Program-made: the position numbers and the translations under genes
Origin: Sinorhizobium glycinis
GTDB lineage: Bacteria; Pseudomonadota; Alphaproteobacteria; Rhizobiales; Rhizobiaceae
NCBI RefSeq assembly: GCF_001651865.1
Contig: NZ_LPUX01000064.1
Span: forward strand, 186,001 to 250,000
Direction: 5' to 3'
Length of the DNA: 64,000 nt
Shown: positions 1 through 8,303 of the stretch, in pieces
Position numbering within the stretch: position 1 is the stretch's first letter
How the letters are laid out: each line of letters starts with the position of its first letter
The notes under the pieces: generated by a model
Database searches by the model: none
What the model saw: the letters and a program-made list of their open reading frames with translations, nothing else
What the model was told of the DNA's origin: nothing

Positions 1-761
1 GGCCCGAGGCAATAGCCGCCGTAAAGCGAGGCGAGCGACAGTCCGGCGCGGGCCTCCGCATCGTTGCCGTCGCGGACGGCGCGGGCGAGGTAACGGCCGA
101 CAAGCCGCACGCCTTCGATCGCATAGATGTCGATGGCGGGATGGGCCTTGCGGTTCGTGAAGGCCTCGACGCAATGGGCGAGCGCATCCACCCCCGTCGC
201 CGCGGTCACCTTAGGCGGCACGGTGAAGGTGAGCGCCGGGTCGATGACGGCGATGTCGGCGAGCATGTGGATGCTCTCGACGGCGAGCTTGGCCTTGGTC
301 TCCGGGTCGGTGACGAGGGCGCGGATGCCTGCTTCGCTGCCGGTTCCGGACGTGGTCGGCACCTGGGCAAGCGCGACTCCACGCGGCTCGGCAACCTTGC
401 CGGCACCGACGACCTCGGCGAGCCGCTGCGACGAGCCACTGAGAACGGCCGCGAGCTTGGCGAGATCCATGGCGCTGCCGCCACCGAAGCCAACGATCAG
501 ATCGGCCCTGGCGCTTTCCGCAGCCGAAAGCACGCGATCAAGGTCGGCCGTATCCGGCTCGGCCTTGATGTCGCCATAGACGGTCACTTCGCCAGCCAGC
601 CCAAGGACCTCCGTGCGCGTTGCGTTGAACGCGTCGGAAATCACCAGAACGCGACGATATCCCTTGCTTGCGGCCCATGTGCCGAGCCTTGCCGCCACGC
701 CGGTGCCGAACTCGATCAGACCCGGCCTCACCATCACAATGGGGCTATCCAGATTGCTCAT
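1..761 (-). CDS. Iron-containing alcohol dehydrogenase, 3' end cut by window edge
   Basis: The minus-strand frame begins with ATG at 761, behind the Shine-Dalgarno GGGAGGATCGATCGG, and runs off the left edge after 253 codons. It shows the dinucleotide motif GFGGGSAMD, the family signature PTTSGTGSEA, and DALAHCVEAF, which carries one metal-ligand His. The remaining His ligands would lie beyond the edge. The family oxidises or reduces alcohols, aldehydes or 2-hydroxy acids with NAD(P), usually with Fe2+. It sits 305 bp downstream of a BNR protein and a DapA-like aldolase on the same strand, and near a DUF1537 kinase. It therefore probably acts on an intermediate of a sugar-acid pathway, but the substrate cannot be read from the sequence. 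Confidence 0.85.
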   Translation of the reverse strand, partial: MSNLDSPIVMVRPGLIEFGTGVAARLGTWAASKGYRRVLVISDAFNATRTEVLGLAGEVTVYGDIKAEPDTADLDRVLSAAESARADLIVGFGGGSAMDLAKLAAVLSGSSQRLAEVVGAGKVAEPRGVALAQVPTTSGTGSEAGIRALVTDPETKAKLAVESIHMLADIAVIDPALTFTVPPKVTAATGVDALAHCVEAFTNRKAHPAIDIYAIEGVRLVGRYLARAVRDGNDAEARAGLSLASLYGGYCLG

Positions 762-814
762 CCGATCGATCCTCCCTGAACCCGACGGCGCGAAGCGCGC
801 CAAGATGTAAAGTT

Positions 815-841
815 GTTATACTTTATGACAGCAAATGGCAA
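815..841 (-). promoter_or_regulatory. Possible sigma-70 promoter of the iron-type alcohol dehydrogenase
   Basis: Read on the minus strand, TTGCCA (841-836) is followed after 15 bp by TATAAC (820-815), about 54 bp before the start codon at 761. The spacing is shorter than the usual 17 bp, so this is only plausible. Apart from this and the palindrome at 924-938, I see nothing in the 305-bp gap 762-1066. Confidence 0.35.
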
Positions 842-923
842 GCGCGGCAATCGAGATTTCGCCCCCGTTGGGTTATTTCCAGCGTCCCCGCGGTCAAAGA
901 GGGCACGGGTGATCGACGCCTAT

Positions 924-938
924 ATTGTTGCAAACAAT
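924..938. promoter_or_regulatory. Palindrome ATTGTT-GCA-AACAAT, candidate operator
   Basis: A perfect 6-bp inverted repeat with a 3-bp spacer lies upstream of the alcohol dehydrogenase promoter region, in the gap after the BNR gene. It is of a size typical for dimeric helix-turn-helix regulators. The binding protein is unknown. The GntR regulator at 10364-11143 is a candidate, although this site does not share a core with the palindrome at 3211-3226. Confidence 0.4.
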
Positions 939-1066
939 GTGAATCTTCGCGCCGGCATCGCCACGGTCGCCGGCGATCCGAGGAGCTGCGACGACCCCAT
1001 CAGGGTTGCGACATTAGCGGCTGCACTTGTCAATTCAGGGCCGCCGTCGGTCAGTCACCCGCTCCA

Positions 1067-2260
1067 TCACCTTGCTTCCTCGATGAAGCCTGGATCCAAC
1101 CGGACGTATTTGATCGCCCGCCGGAAATAGGTGTAAGCAATGTGAAGGCGGCCTTCCGCGTCCTCGACAACCGACGGATAGGAGAATTCGCGATTGCGCG
1201 AATCCCTGGAATTGTTGCTCAGACAAAAGCCATCACCCGTATCGAGATCGACGCGGCGCGGGAATGTCCGGCCGCCATCCGTCGAGAAAGCCAGGCTCAG
1301 CGGCGCGCGAGGCACACCCCAGACGGCGGGACGGGCCGAGGCGACCGCATCGTCGGAACCGCTGTCCTCCTCTCCCTCGATCTCGTCGTAAAGCGAGTGG
1401 CGGCGGGCATCCGACATGGACGCATTGCTGTGGTTGTAAACCATTGCAATCGCATTGTTTTTCAGACGGACCGCCTGTATCGACGAGTTGTTGTTCGGTA
1501 GGTCGACCGGCTCGGGCGCCGTCCAGCTGAGGCCCGCATCGCTCGACCGGCTCCTGAGCACATGGGTGGCGAAGCGGTTGCGGTAGAATGACACCATCGC
1601 ACCACCGTCGGCCGGGAGGATGTTCATATGAACCGCGCCGATGCTGTCCGGCACCTCCGCCATCGTCCAGGTCCCGCCCTGGTCGCGCGAGATCAGCACG
1701 GCGGCCCGATCGACGTCGCCGGTCCAGCGCCGCCCCGCTTCGCCGATGCAGCGAAAGACCGGCAGCAGCCAGTCGCCGGCGCCGTTGACGATGATCGGCT
1801 GGCGCACGAAAGTGCCGGGAATGTCGCAAAGAATTTCCGTCGGGCCGAAAGACTTGCCGCCATCATTGGAAATGCGGCGCTTGACCACTGCGCCATCCTG
1901 GTTTCCCGAGGTCTGCGACGTAAAGAGCAGCCAGACGCGGCCGTCCGGCGCGGTGAAGATCAACGGATTCTGCTCGGACTTTTGCGGGTCGTCCGACATC
2001 TTCTCCGGGTCGCTCCAGCGGCGCGCGCCTGGCCCCAGCCGCGACATGTAGACCGAAATGTCGCCCATGCCTTCCATCGTTCCGCCGAACCAGACGCATG
2101 TCAGCGTGCCATCCGGCAAGAAGGCGAGATTGGCGGCGTGGTTCTGCACGCAGGGGGACGGAAGATAGGCATCGCAGCGGCCGGGCTCCGCCGCGTTCGG
2201 CACGACTTCACCCGTCATTCGGGACGGAACCTCGTGCGGATCCAGTGCGGAATAGGTCAT
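1067..2260 (-). CDS. BNR-repeat (sialidase-fold) protein, cytoplasmic
   Basis: This 397-residue protein starts at ATG 2260, behind GGGAGGATCGG; an upstream in-frame start at 2356 would overlap the aldolase gene. Four Asp-box-like motifs are visible (SNDGGKSFG, SRDQGGTWT, SSDAGLSWT, STDGGRTF), the mark of six-bladed sialidase-type propellers (BNR_2 class). There is no signal peptide, so it probably acts in the cytoplasm and is unlikely to be a secreted sialidase. The start lies 11 bp after the DapA-like gene, so the two are co-transcribed. Members of this family beside DapA-like aldolases and oligopeptide-type transporters are mostly uncharacterised. A role as hydrolase, lyase or epimerase on an imported acidic sugar is inference. 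Confidence 0.75.
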   Translation of the reverse strand: MTYSALDPHEVPSRMTGEVVPNAAEPGRCDAYLPSPCVQNHAANLAFLPDGTLTCVWFGGTMEGMGDISVYMSRLGPGARRWSDPEKMSDDPQKSEQNPLIFTAPDGRVWLLFTSQTSGNQDGAVVKRRISNDGGKSFGPTEILCDIPGTFVRQPIIVNGAGDWLLPVFRCIGEAGRRWTGDVDRAAVLISRDQGGTWTMAEVPDSIGAVHMNILPADGGAMVSFYRNRFATHVLRSRSSDAGLSWTAPEPVDLPNNNSSIQAVRLKNNAIAMVYNHSNASMSDARRHSLYDEIEGEEDSGSDDAVASARPAVWGVPRAPLSLAFSTDGGRTFPRRVDLDTGDGFCLSNNSRDSRNREFSYPSVVEDAEGRLHIAYTYFRRAIKYVRLDPGFIEEAR

Positions 2261-2271
2261 CCGATCCTCCC

Positions 2272-3180
2272 TCAATCCAAGGCCGCAAATTTGGCCGCGA
2301 GATCGGCGCGCTCGCTCCCGTTCAACGGCACGAGCGGAGCGCGCGTCCTGAACCATGCGTCCTCGCCGCGCCTCAAGGCGACCATCGCCTTGATCGTCGG
2401 GATCTGCACATAGGAATTCGACAGCGTCCGGTAGGCGTTGATGCGCGCCTGCGCCGTTTCGACCTCGTCCGCCTTTGCCGGGTCCGCCGCGTGATCGAAA
2501 ATCAGTCGCAAGGAATCGGCGATGAGGTTGGAGGTCGCGGTGATGCAGCCGGCACCGCCGGCCTTCAGGAGCGGCAGAAGCAAGGGATCCGCGCCGGCAA
2601 GTACGGAAAAGCCCGGAAGTTCCGCTACCAGCGCCTGCATATTGGTAAAGTCGCCGGCGGAATCCTTGATGCCGACGATCGTCTCGGGAAAGGCCGCTGC
2701 GAGCCGCTTGACCAGCGGGATCGACAGAGGAATCCCGGAGACCTGCGGGATATGGTAGAGGATCACCTTCAGCCGGCTATCGGCAACCTTTTCAACGATT
2801 TGCGAATAGGCCGCGTAGATGCCCTCGTCGCTGACGCCCTTGTAGTAGAAGGGCGGAAGCATCACGACCTTCGTCACCCCGAGCGAGAGCGCATGTTTCG
2901 TCAGCGCCACGGTTTCCGGTATGGCGGCAACGCCGGTGCCGGGCATCAGCCGATCGGCGGCAATCCCGGCCGCAAGGGCGCTCTCCAGTATCGTTCTGCG
3001 CTCGTCCTGCGAAAATGAATTGGCCTCGCCGGTCGTACCGAGCAAGGCAATCCCATGGCACCCTTCGGAAAGGAGCTTGCCGCAATGGTCGGCAAAAAGC
3101 GCGAGATCGGGATCGCCGTTTTCCTTGAGCGGCGTCGCGGCGGCGCAATAGACGCCGGTCACTACCTGTCTTCCGTTCAT
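2272..3180 (-). CDS. DapA/NanA-family class I aldolase (dihydrodipicolinate synthase-like)
   Basis: This 302-residue protein matches the DHDPS/N-acetylneuraminate lyase family in length and motifs: GTTGE near residue 50, YHIP with the catalytic Tyr near 140, and GIKDS with the Schiff-base Lys near 165. Such enzymes cleave or form a bond between pyruvate and an aldehyde, or dehydrate sugar acids. True DapA is usually not in a catabolic operon, and here the gene is divergent from an ABC transporter and followed directly by the BNR gene. A 2-keto-sugar-acid aldolase or dehydratase is more likely than lysine biosynthesis. A good Shine-Dalgarno (GGAGGCAC) precedes ATG 3180. Confidence 0.85.
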   Translation of the reverse strand: MNGRQVVTGVYCAAATPLKENGDPDLALFADHCGKLLSEGCHGIALLGTTGEANSFSQDERRTILESALAAGIAADRLMPGTGVAAIPETVALTKHALSLGVTKVVMLPPFYYKGVSDEGIYAAYSQIVEKVADSRLKVILYHIPQVSGIPLSIPLVKRLAAAFPETIVGIKDSAGDFTNMQALVAELPGFSVLAGADPLLLPLLKAGGAGCITATSNLIADSLRLIFDHAADPAKADEVETAQARINAYRTLSNSYVQIPTIKAMVALRRGEDAWFRTRAPLVPLNGSERADLAAKFAALD

Positions 3181-3210
3181 CTGTGCCTCCTCCGCGGTCC
3201 TCGCAATCAG

Positions 3211-3226
3211 CTGACAAGCTTGTCAG
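3211..3226. promoter_or_regulatory. 16-bp perfect palindrome CTGACAAGCTTGTCAG, candidate operator
   Basis: This perfect palindrome lies 31 bp upstream of the aldolase start, in the 328-bp divergent intergenic region (3181-3508). TTGTC/GACAA half-sites are common in operators of FadR-type GntR regulators, and a regulator of that class closes the divergent operon at 10364-11143. Binding is inferred. A second TTGACA on the minus strand (3308-3303) could be the -35 of the leftward promoter, but no good -10 follows it. Confidence 0.5.
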
Positions 3227-3411
3227 GCGCGGCTCCGAACCACCGTTCGCGACCTTTCGCGAGTGCTTCTTCGGGGCTTTTTGTGTTCAACATTGCCTCT
3301 GTTGTCAATATGAAAATCTGCGGGAGAATTTTCGCGATGCAGCAATGATTTGATTTATCTGTATAAATTTTCCGATTCCAAATTCCAGACCGGACAGCCT
3401 CGCAATTTTTG

Positions 3412-3440
3412 TTGACATATTTACAATATCATTCAGTGTA
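3412..3440 (+). promoter_or_regulatory. Possible promoter of the ABC transporter operon
   Basis: TTGACA at 3412-3417 is followed after 17 bp by AGTGTA at 3435-3440, a weak -10, about 68 bp before the binding-protein start. The surrounding 3290-3440 is clearly AT-richer than the coding DNA, as expected for a divergent control region. Confidence 0.4.
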
Positions 3441-3508
3441 AGGCCAATCAGGGCGCCGCATATCCGGGGAGAGCGGAGGCGCTTGATTTCACGCTACGGG
3501 AGGAAGAA

Positions 3509-5158
3509 ATGACCAGACGGAATGATCTTGGCTCTGCAATGACCGGCATGTCGCGGCGGGAGGCCCTCAAGCTCGGCCTCGGTGCCTCGGTCGCCCTGAC
3601 GATCGCCGGCATGAATGCGCGCATCGTCCTGGCGCAGGAAGGCCAGGTGCTGAAGGTCGCCAATCCCGCCTTCAACCAGGACTGGTCGCCGTTGCGCGGC
3701 GGTGGCGTTCCCTATCGCTGGAACTCGGTCTGGTGGGCCTCGCCGATGTATTTCGACAGCGAAGGCAAGATCCATCCCTATGTCTTTACGAGCTGGGAAT
3801 CCTCCGAAGGCGACAAGGTCTGGACCTTCAAGATCGACCCGAAGGCCGCTTTCTCCGACGGCAGCAAGATTACCGCCGAGGACGTCAAGGGCTCGTGGAA
3901 CGTCTCGGCGATGCCGAACACCAAGAACCAGCGCGCCGACCAGGTCCTGAGCAAGGTCGCGGGCTTTGCGGAAGTGAGCGGCGGCAGCGCCAAGGAGCTT
4001 TCCGGCATCGCGACGCCGGACGAAGGCACCGTCGTCGTGACGCTGAGCGAAGCCGACCCGATCTTCTTCATGCGTCTCGCAAACCACATCGCGCCGATCA
4101 CCAAGGCTGAACAGTCGCGCGGCGAGGACGGCGAGGAGATCGCCGATTGGTACACGCCGGACAGCGGCGCCGTCTATTCCGGCCCGTTCAAGCTCACCGC
4201 GATCGACATCGATGCCGGCACCCTGACTTTCGAGCCGAACGAGAACTTCTTCGGACCGAAGCCGAAGCTTGCCCGCATCGAGATCAGCTCGATCGAGGAC
4301 AACGTCACGGCGACGTCGCTCCTGAAATCCGGCGAGTTCAACGCCCATACGGAACTCGTCACCTCGACGATCGTCCAGGACCTCGGGCCGGATTTCGCCT
4401 CCGGCCCGATCATCCCGACCAGCCAGCACTTCTGGTTCAACACGGCGCGGAAACCCATGGACGACCCGAAGGTGCGCGAGGCGCTGATCCGCGCCGTCGA
4501 TCGCGACGGCCTGATGAAAGCCTCCTTCCCCGACGGCCCTCACAAGAAGACGGACCAGATCCTGAACTCCGTGCCCGGCGCCGACAATTCCGGCTTCGAG
4601 CCCTACCCCTACGATCCGGAAGGCGCCAAGAAACTGCTTGCCGAGTCGAGCTATGGCGGACCGGAGAAGCTGCCGAAGCTGCTCTTCGTCGGGGTCTCCG
4701 GCCCGGCGATCGAAGCGGCGGCGCAGTTCATCGCCGAGCAGTGGCGCCAGAACCTCGGCATTTCCGCCGTCGACATGAAGCCGCAGCAGGACGCCTATGC
4801 CGGCCCCGACCAGAATGCGGTGCAGATCTTCCGCGACGACGTCGGCACGCGCGTGCCGGATGCCGTCTCCTATCTGCAGGGCTCGATCGCCTCGACCTCG
4901 TCTAACGCCCAGAACAAGCTCGGCGGCTACAAGAACGACAAGGTCGACAGCCTGTTGAAGGATGCCTCGACCAAGGCGGCCGACGATCCGCAACGCGTGG
5001 CGCTCGCCCAGGAGGCCCAGAAGGCCTTCCGCGACGACTGGGCCTTCATCCCCTGGTATGCTCAGGCGATGTCGCGCTGGGCCACCGCCGAGGTCAAGGG
5101 CATCGACAAGAATCTCGACTGGCAGGTGGCGAAGCCCTGGGAGATTTCGGTCGGCTGA
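3509..5158 (+). CDS. ABC transporter substrate-binding protein, SBP_bac_5 family
   Basis: This 549-residue protein begins at ATG 3509 behind GGGAGGAAGAA. The N terminus has a twin-arginine signal (SRREALKLG at about residues 14-22, a hydrophobic stretch, then VLAQE), so it is exported folded to the periplasm. The rest is a cluster-C (DppA/OppA type) binding protein, with features such as DPKVREALIRAVDR near residue 325 and DAVSYLQG near 455. This family binds peptides, opines, nickel chelates or oligosaccharides. The neighbouring sugar-acid enzymes favour a glycosidic or acidic carbohydrate, but this is inference. Confidence 0.9.
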   Translation: MTRRNDLGSAMTGMSRREALKLGLGASVALTIAGMNARIVLAQEGQVLKVANPAFNQDWSPLRGGGVPYRWNSVWWASPMYFDSEGKIHPYVFTSWESSEGDKVWTFKIDPKAAFSDGSKITAEDVKGSWNVSAMPNTKNQRADQVLSKVAGFAEVSGGSAKELSGIATPDEGTVVVTLSEADPIFFMRLANHIAPITKAEQSRGEDGEEIADWYTPDSGAVYSGPFKLTAIDIDAGTLTFEPNENFFGPKPKLARIEISSIEDNVTATSLLKSGEFNAHTELVTSTIVQDLGPDFASGPIIPTSQHFWFNTARKPMDDPKVREALIRAVDRDGLMKASFPDGPHKKTDQILNSVPGADNSGFEPYPYDPEGAKKLLAESSYGGPEKLPKLLFVGVSGPAIEAAAQFIAEQWRQNLGISAVDMKPQQDAYAGPDQNAVQIFRDDVGTRVPDAVSYLQGSIASTSSNAQNKLGGYKNDKVDSLLKDASTKAADDPQRVALAQEAQKAFRDDWAFIPWYAQAMSRWATAEVKGIDKNLDWQVAKPWEISVG

Positions 5159-5197
5159 CACTGGCCGACGACGTTCGAACCGAAACGGGAACGACCT

Positions 5198-5223
5198 GCG
5201 CGAAGGCTCTCGGGCCTTCGCGC
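5198..5223 (+). promoter_or_regulatory. Strong stem-loop between binding-protein and permease genes
   Basis: Ten perfectly paired bases (5198-5207 with 5214-5223) enclose a 6-base loop, 40 bp after the binding-protein stop. No run of T follows, so it is less likely a full terminator. Such hairpins usually protect the upstream mRNA from 3' decay or partly stop transcription, making binding protein more abundant than membrane subunits. The rest of the gap up to 5387 shows only the ribosome binding site of the next gene. Confidence 0.5.
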
Positions 5224-5387
5224 TCGAATAAATGCAAGGACCGAGAGCTTCGTCTTCCAAGCGGTCCTCGCGAAGAACGGCCGGGACTACAACGCCTTTC
5301 GGGCCCGGGCCGGCGAACAGCAAGGCATGACATCCGGAGGCCATTCCATCCAAGGTCGACCGGCACCATGCGGGAGGAATAAGCGAC

Positions 5388-6344
5388 ATGCTGCGTTACG
5401 TCGCGACACGATTTGCCATCTGGATACCATCCGTTCTGCTGGTGATGATGGCAGTCTATGCGCTCGCCTTTTACGGCGCCGGCGATCCGATCAAGCTGAT
5501 CTTCCTGCGTGCGCCGGGCGACGTCGCCTATAACCCCGAGCGCATCGAGGCGATCCGCGAGAGCGCCGGCCTCAACAGGCCGTTCATTGAGCAGTTCGGC
5601 TATTACGTCTGGAACCTGATCCAGGGCGACTTCGGCAATTCGCTGACCTCCGGTCGCTCCGTCTGGGCGATGGTCAAGGCGGCAGCGCCCGTCTCCTTCA
5701 AACTGGCGCTCTGCGCCATCGTCCTGACCGCGCTCGTCGCCATCCCGCTCGGCATGATCGCGGCGCTCAACCAGAACCGTCGCCTCGACTACATCATTCT
5801 CGGCTCGGCGCTCTTCCTCTGGGCGATCCCGGCCTATGTCGCCGGGCCGCTGCTGATGGTCGGCCTCATCGTCCTGCTGCCGGGCGTCAACGTGCCCTAC
5901 GGCTGGGGCGGCGTCTTCGACATCCGCATCCTCCTGCCCCTGATCGTGCTTTCCTTCCAGCCGATCGCCCTCATCATCCGCCAGACGCGCGCTGCGGTGA
6001 TCGAAGTGCTGTCCGAGGATTTCGTCCGCACCGCCCGGGCGAAGGGTGTTCCGGAGATCGTCGTGGCGCTCAAGCATATCCTGCGGCCGGTCCTGACGCC
6101 GGTCGTCACCCAGCTCGGCCTCATCATGATCACGATCGTCAACGGCGCGATCTTCGTGGAACTGGTTTTCGGCCTCCCCGGCCTCGGCCGCCTGACCGTC
6201 AAGGCGCTGACCAATTCCGATTATCCGGTGATCCTGGCGATCACCCTCATCGGTTCGTTCCTGGTGATGATCTCGAACCTCTTGGTCGACATCCTCTATC
6301 CGCTGCTCGACCCGCGCGCCACCGATGCGAAGAGGAGCCGCTGA
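5388..6344 (+). CDS. ABC transporter permease, DppB/OppB type
   Basis: This 318-residue membrane protein has about six predicted transmembrane segments. Its N terminus (MLRYVATRFAIWIPSVLLVM) is typical of the DppB class. The cytoplasmic coupling loop is visible near residues 205-230 (EDFVRTARAKGVPEIVVALKH), the EAA-type contact with the ATPases. The Shine-Dalgarno GGGAGGAATAA precedes ATG 5388. It forms the transmembrane channel with the next gene, whose start follows the stop by one base. Confidence 0.92.
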   Translation: MLRYVATRFAIWIPSVLLVMMAVYALAFYGAGDPIKLIFLRAPGDVAYNPERIEAIRESAGLNRPFIEQFGYYVWNLIQGDFGNSLTSGRSVWAMVKAAAPVSFKLALCAIVLTALVAIPLGMIAALNQNRRLDYIILGSALFLWAIPAYVAGPLLMVGLIVLLPGVNVPYGWGGVFDIRILLPLIVLSFQPIALIIRQTRAAVIEVLSEDFVRTARAKGVPEIVVALKHILRPVLTPVVTQLGLIMITIVNGAIFVELVFGLPGLGRLTVKALTNSDYPVILAITLIGSFLVMISNLLVDILYPLLDPRATDAKRSR

Positions 6345-6345
6345 C

Positions 6346-7305
6346 ATGTCCACTGTCCAAGCACAGCCCGCCCCTCTCGCCGAAGAAGCGCCGGTCAGCC
6401 TGTGGCGCGATGCCTGGTACCGGCTGAAGCGAAACCGTCTGGCGATCTTCGGCCTCTGCGTCATCGTGCTGCTCGCCTTCGTCGCCCTGTTCGGTCCGTA
6501 CCTGACGCCCTACGACTTCCTCAGCCAGGATCTCGAGGCGCGCAACCAGGCGCCGTCGCTTGCCCACCTCTTCGGCACCGACGATCTCGGCCGCGATGTC
6601 TTCAGCCGGGTCGTCTACGGGACGCGGACCGCCTTTCTCGTCGCCGTGGTGGTCACCGCGATCGCGATCGTCATCGGCACCGTGCTGGGCGCGGTCGCCG
6701 GCTTCTTCGGCAATCCGTTCGACCGGGTGATCATGTGGCTCACGGACGTAACCATGTCGGTGCCGAACCTGCTTCTCGTGGTCGTCATCAATGCCTCATT
6801 GAAAACGCCGATCGCACAATGGATGGAGGCGCGTTACCTCGAGACGCTCAACCCCTTCTACCGCGAGACGGTGTGGATCGATTTCCTGCTGGTCTTCGGC
6901 TCCATGGCGCTGATTTCCTGGCCGCCCTATGCGCGACTGGTGCGCGCCCAGGTGCTGTCGATCCGCAGCCGCCCCTATATCACCGCCGCCCAGGCGCTCG
7001 GTCTTTCCAACCGCATCATCCTGACGCGCTATGTGATCCCGAATGCGCTCGGGCCGCTGATCGTCGCGGTCAGCGCCGGCCTCGGCACGGCGATGGTGCT
7101 CGAAAGCGCATTCTCGTTCCTGGGTGTCGGCGTCAATCCGCCAACGCCGAGCTGGGGCAACATGATCTCCGATGGCCTGCGCGTCTGGCAGCACTACCCG
7201 CATCTGCTTGCAGCGCCCGCGGCCGTCCTCGGTCTCGCCTCCGTCGCCTTCTCCTTCCTCGGCGACGGCCTCAACGACGCTCTGAACCCGCGAGGCGCCA
7301 AATGA
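6346..7305 (+). CDS. ABC transporter permease, DppC/OppC type
   Basis: This 319-residue protein starts at ATG 6346, after GAGGAGCC. The N-terminal domain SLWRDAWYRLKRNRLAIFGL leads into the first transmembrane helix, as in DppC proteins. GTDDLGRDVFSRVVYGTRT near residue 80 is the usual conserved stretch, and the coupling loop lies near 205-230. It is the second half of the membrane channel. The stop codon overlaps the start of the first ATPase gene (ATGATG). Confidence 0.92.
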   Translation: MSTVQAQPAPLAEEAPVSLWRDAWYRLKRNRLAIFGLCVIVLLAFVALFGPYLTPYDFLSQDLEARNQAPSLAHLFGTDDLGRDVFSRVVYGTRTAFLVAVVVTAIAIVIGTVLGAVAGFFGNPFDRVIMWLTDVTMSVPNLLLVVVINASLKTPIAQWMEARYLETLNPFYRETVWIDFLLVFGSMALISWPPYARLVRAQVLSIRSRPYITAAQALGLSNRIILTRYVIPNALGPLIVAVSAGLGTAMVLESAFSFLGVGVNPPTPSWGNMISDGLRVWQHYPHLLAAPAAVLGLASVAFSFLGDGLNDALNPRGAK

Positions 7306-8303
7306 TGAAGACGGAAAACCGCCTGCTCGACGTCAAGGACCTGACGATCGAAATCGACACGCGCAGCGGCCCGGCGACCATCGTCGACAGCATCGACCTG
7401 CATGTCGGCAAGGGTGAGACACTCGGCGTCGTCGGCGAGTCCGGCTGCGGCAAGAGCCTCACCATGCTGAGTCTGATGCGGCTCCTGCCCAACAAGATCC
7501 GGGTCGCCAAGGGCGAGGCGCATTTCGACGACCGCGACCTGCAGAAGATGTCGAACCGGGAGCTCAGGAAAGTGCGCGGCGGCGACATCGGCTTCGTCTT
7601 CCAGGATCCGATGACCTCGCTCAATCCGGTCATGCGGATCGGCGACCAGCTTGCCGAACCGCTGATCTACCATCGCGGCATGAGCAGGAAGCAGGCGCGC
7701 GAACGCGCCATCGAACTCCTGCGCCTCGTCGGCATTCCAGGGCCCGAAGAGCGCATCCAGGCCTATCCGCACGAACTATCCGGCGGCATGCGCCAGCGCG
7801 TCATGATTGCTATCGGCCTTGCCTGTGAGCCGAAGCTCTTGATCGCCGACGAGCCGACGACGGCCTTGGACGTGACGATCCAGGCGCAGATCATCGATCT
7901 GGTGAAGGGGCTTCGCGAAAAGCTCGGCATGTCGGTGGTCTGGATCACCCACGACCTGGCGCTGATTGCCGGCCTCGTCGATCGCGTCGTGGTGCTTTAC
8001 GCCGGCACCGTCGTCGAGGATGCGCCGGTCGACGAGCTCTATGCCAATCCGCGCCACCCCTATACCCGCGGCCTGCTCGCCTCGATCCCGAAGCTTTCGG
8101 ATGCGCCGGCCTCGCGGCTGAACTCGATCGGCGGCACGCCGCCGGAACCGGGCCGCAGGCCTCAGGGCTGTCCCTTCGCGCCGCGCTGTCCGCTGGCGAT
8201 GGATATCTGTCGCACGCATGTGCCGAAGCTCGAGCCCATCTCAGCCGCGGGCAGCCACCGCGCCGCCTGCTTTGCCGTCGAAAAAGCCCGGGAGGCCGCC
8301 TGA
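7302..8303 (+). CDS. ABC transporter ATP-binding protein, DppD/OppD type
   Basis: This 333-residue ATPase starts at ATG 7302 or 7305, overlapping the permease stop. It has Walker A GESGCGKS, Q-loop VFQDPMTSLNP, signature LSGGMRQR, Walker B LLIADEP and H-loop WITHD. The C-terminal oligopeptide-transporter motif with clustered cysteines (CPFAPRCPLAMDIC) is complete. In this family it can bind an iron-sulfur cluster. It pairs with the next ATPase to power uptake. Confidence 0.93.
   Translation: MMKTENRLLDVKDLTIEIDTRSGPATIVDSIDLHVGKGETLGVVGESGCGKSLTMLSLMRLLPNKIRVAKGEAHFDDRDLQKMSNRELRKVRGGDIGFVFQDPMTSLNPVMRIGDQLAEPLIYHRGMSRKQARERAIELLRLVGIPGPEERIQAYPHELSGGMRQRVMIAIGLACEPKLLIADEPTTALDVTIQAQIIDLVKGLREKLGMSVVWITHDLALIAGLVDRVVVLYAGTVVEDAPVDELYANPRHPYTRGLLASIPKLSDAPASRLNSIGGTPPEPGRRPQGCPFAPRCPLAMDICRTHVPKLEPISAAGSHRAACFAVEKAREAA

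Noticed and set aside
813-1130. A 105-codon plus-strand frame in the first intergenic gap
   Set aside because: It overlaps the end of the BNR gene, and its amino-acid pattern looks random.
1067-3180. Sialic acid catabolism (NanA plus sialidase) as the function of the first cluster
   Set aside because: The BNR protein has no export signal, and no NanE, ROK-type NanK or sialic-acid transporter is present. The DapA-like protein alone does not support it.
3494-5389. Minus-strand open frame of 631 codons
   Set aside because: It lies fully opposite the binding-protein gene, has an unlikely Arg/Gly/Asp-rich composition and no family features. It is a shadow of high-GC codon usage.
6402-8303. A 633-codon frame that would extend the first peptide-class ATPase to a fusion protein
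   Set aside because: The first 300 codons are an out-of-frame reading of the permease; the ATPase motifs begin after ATG 7302.
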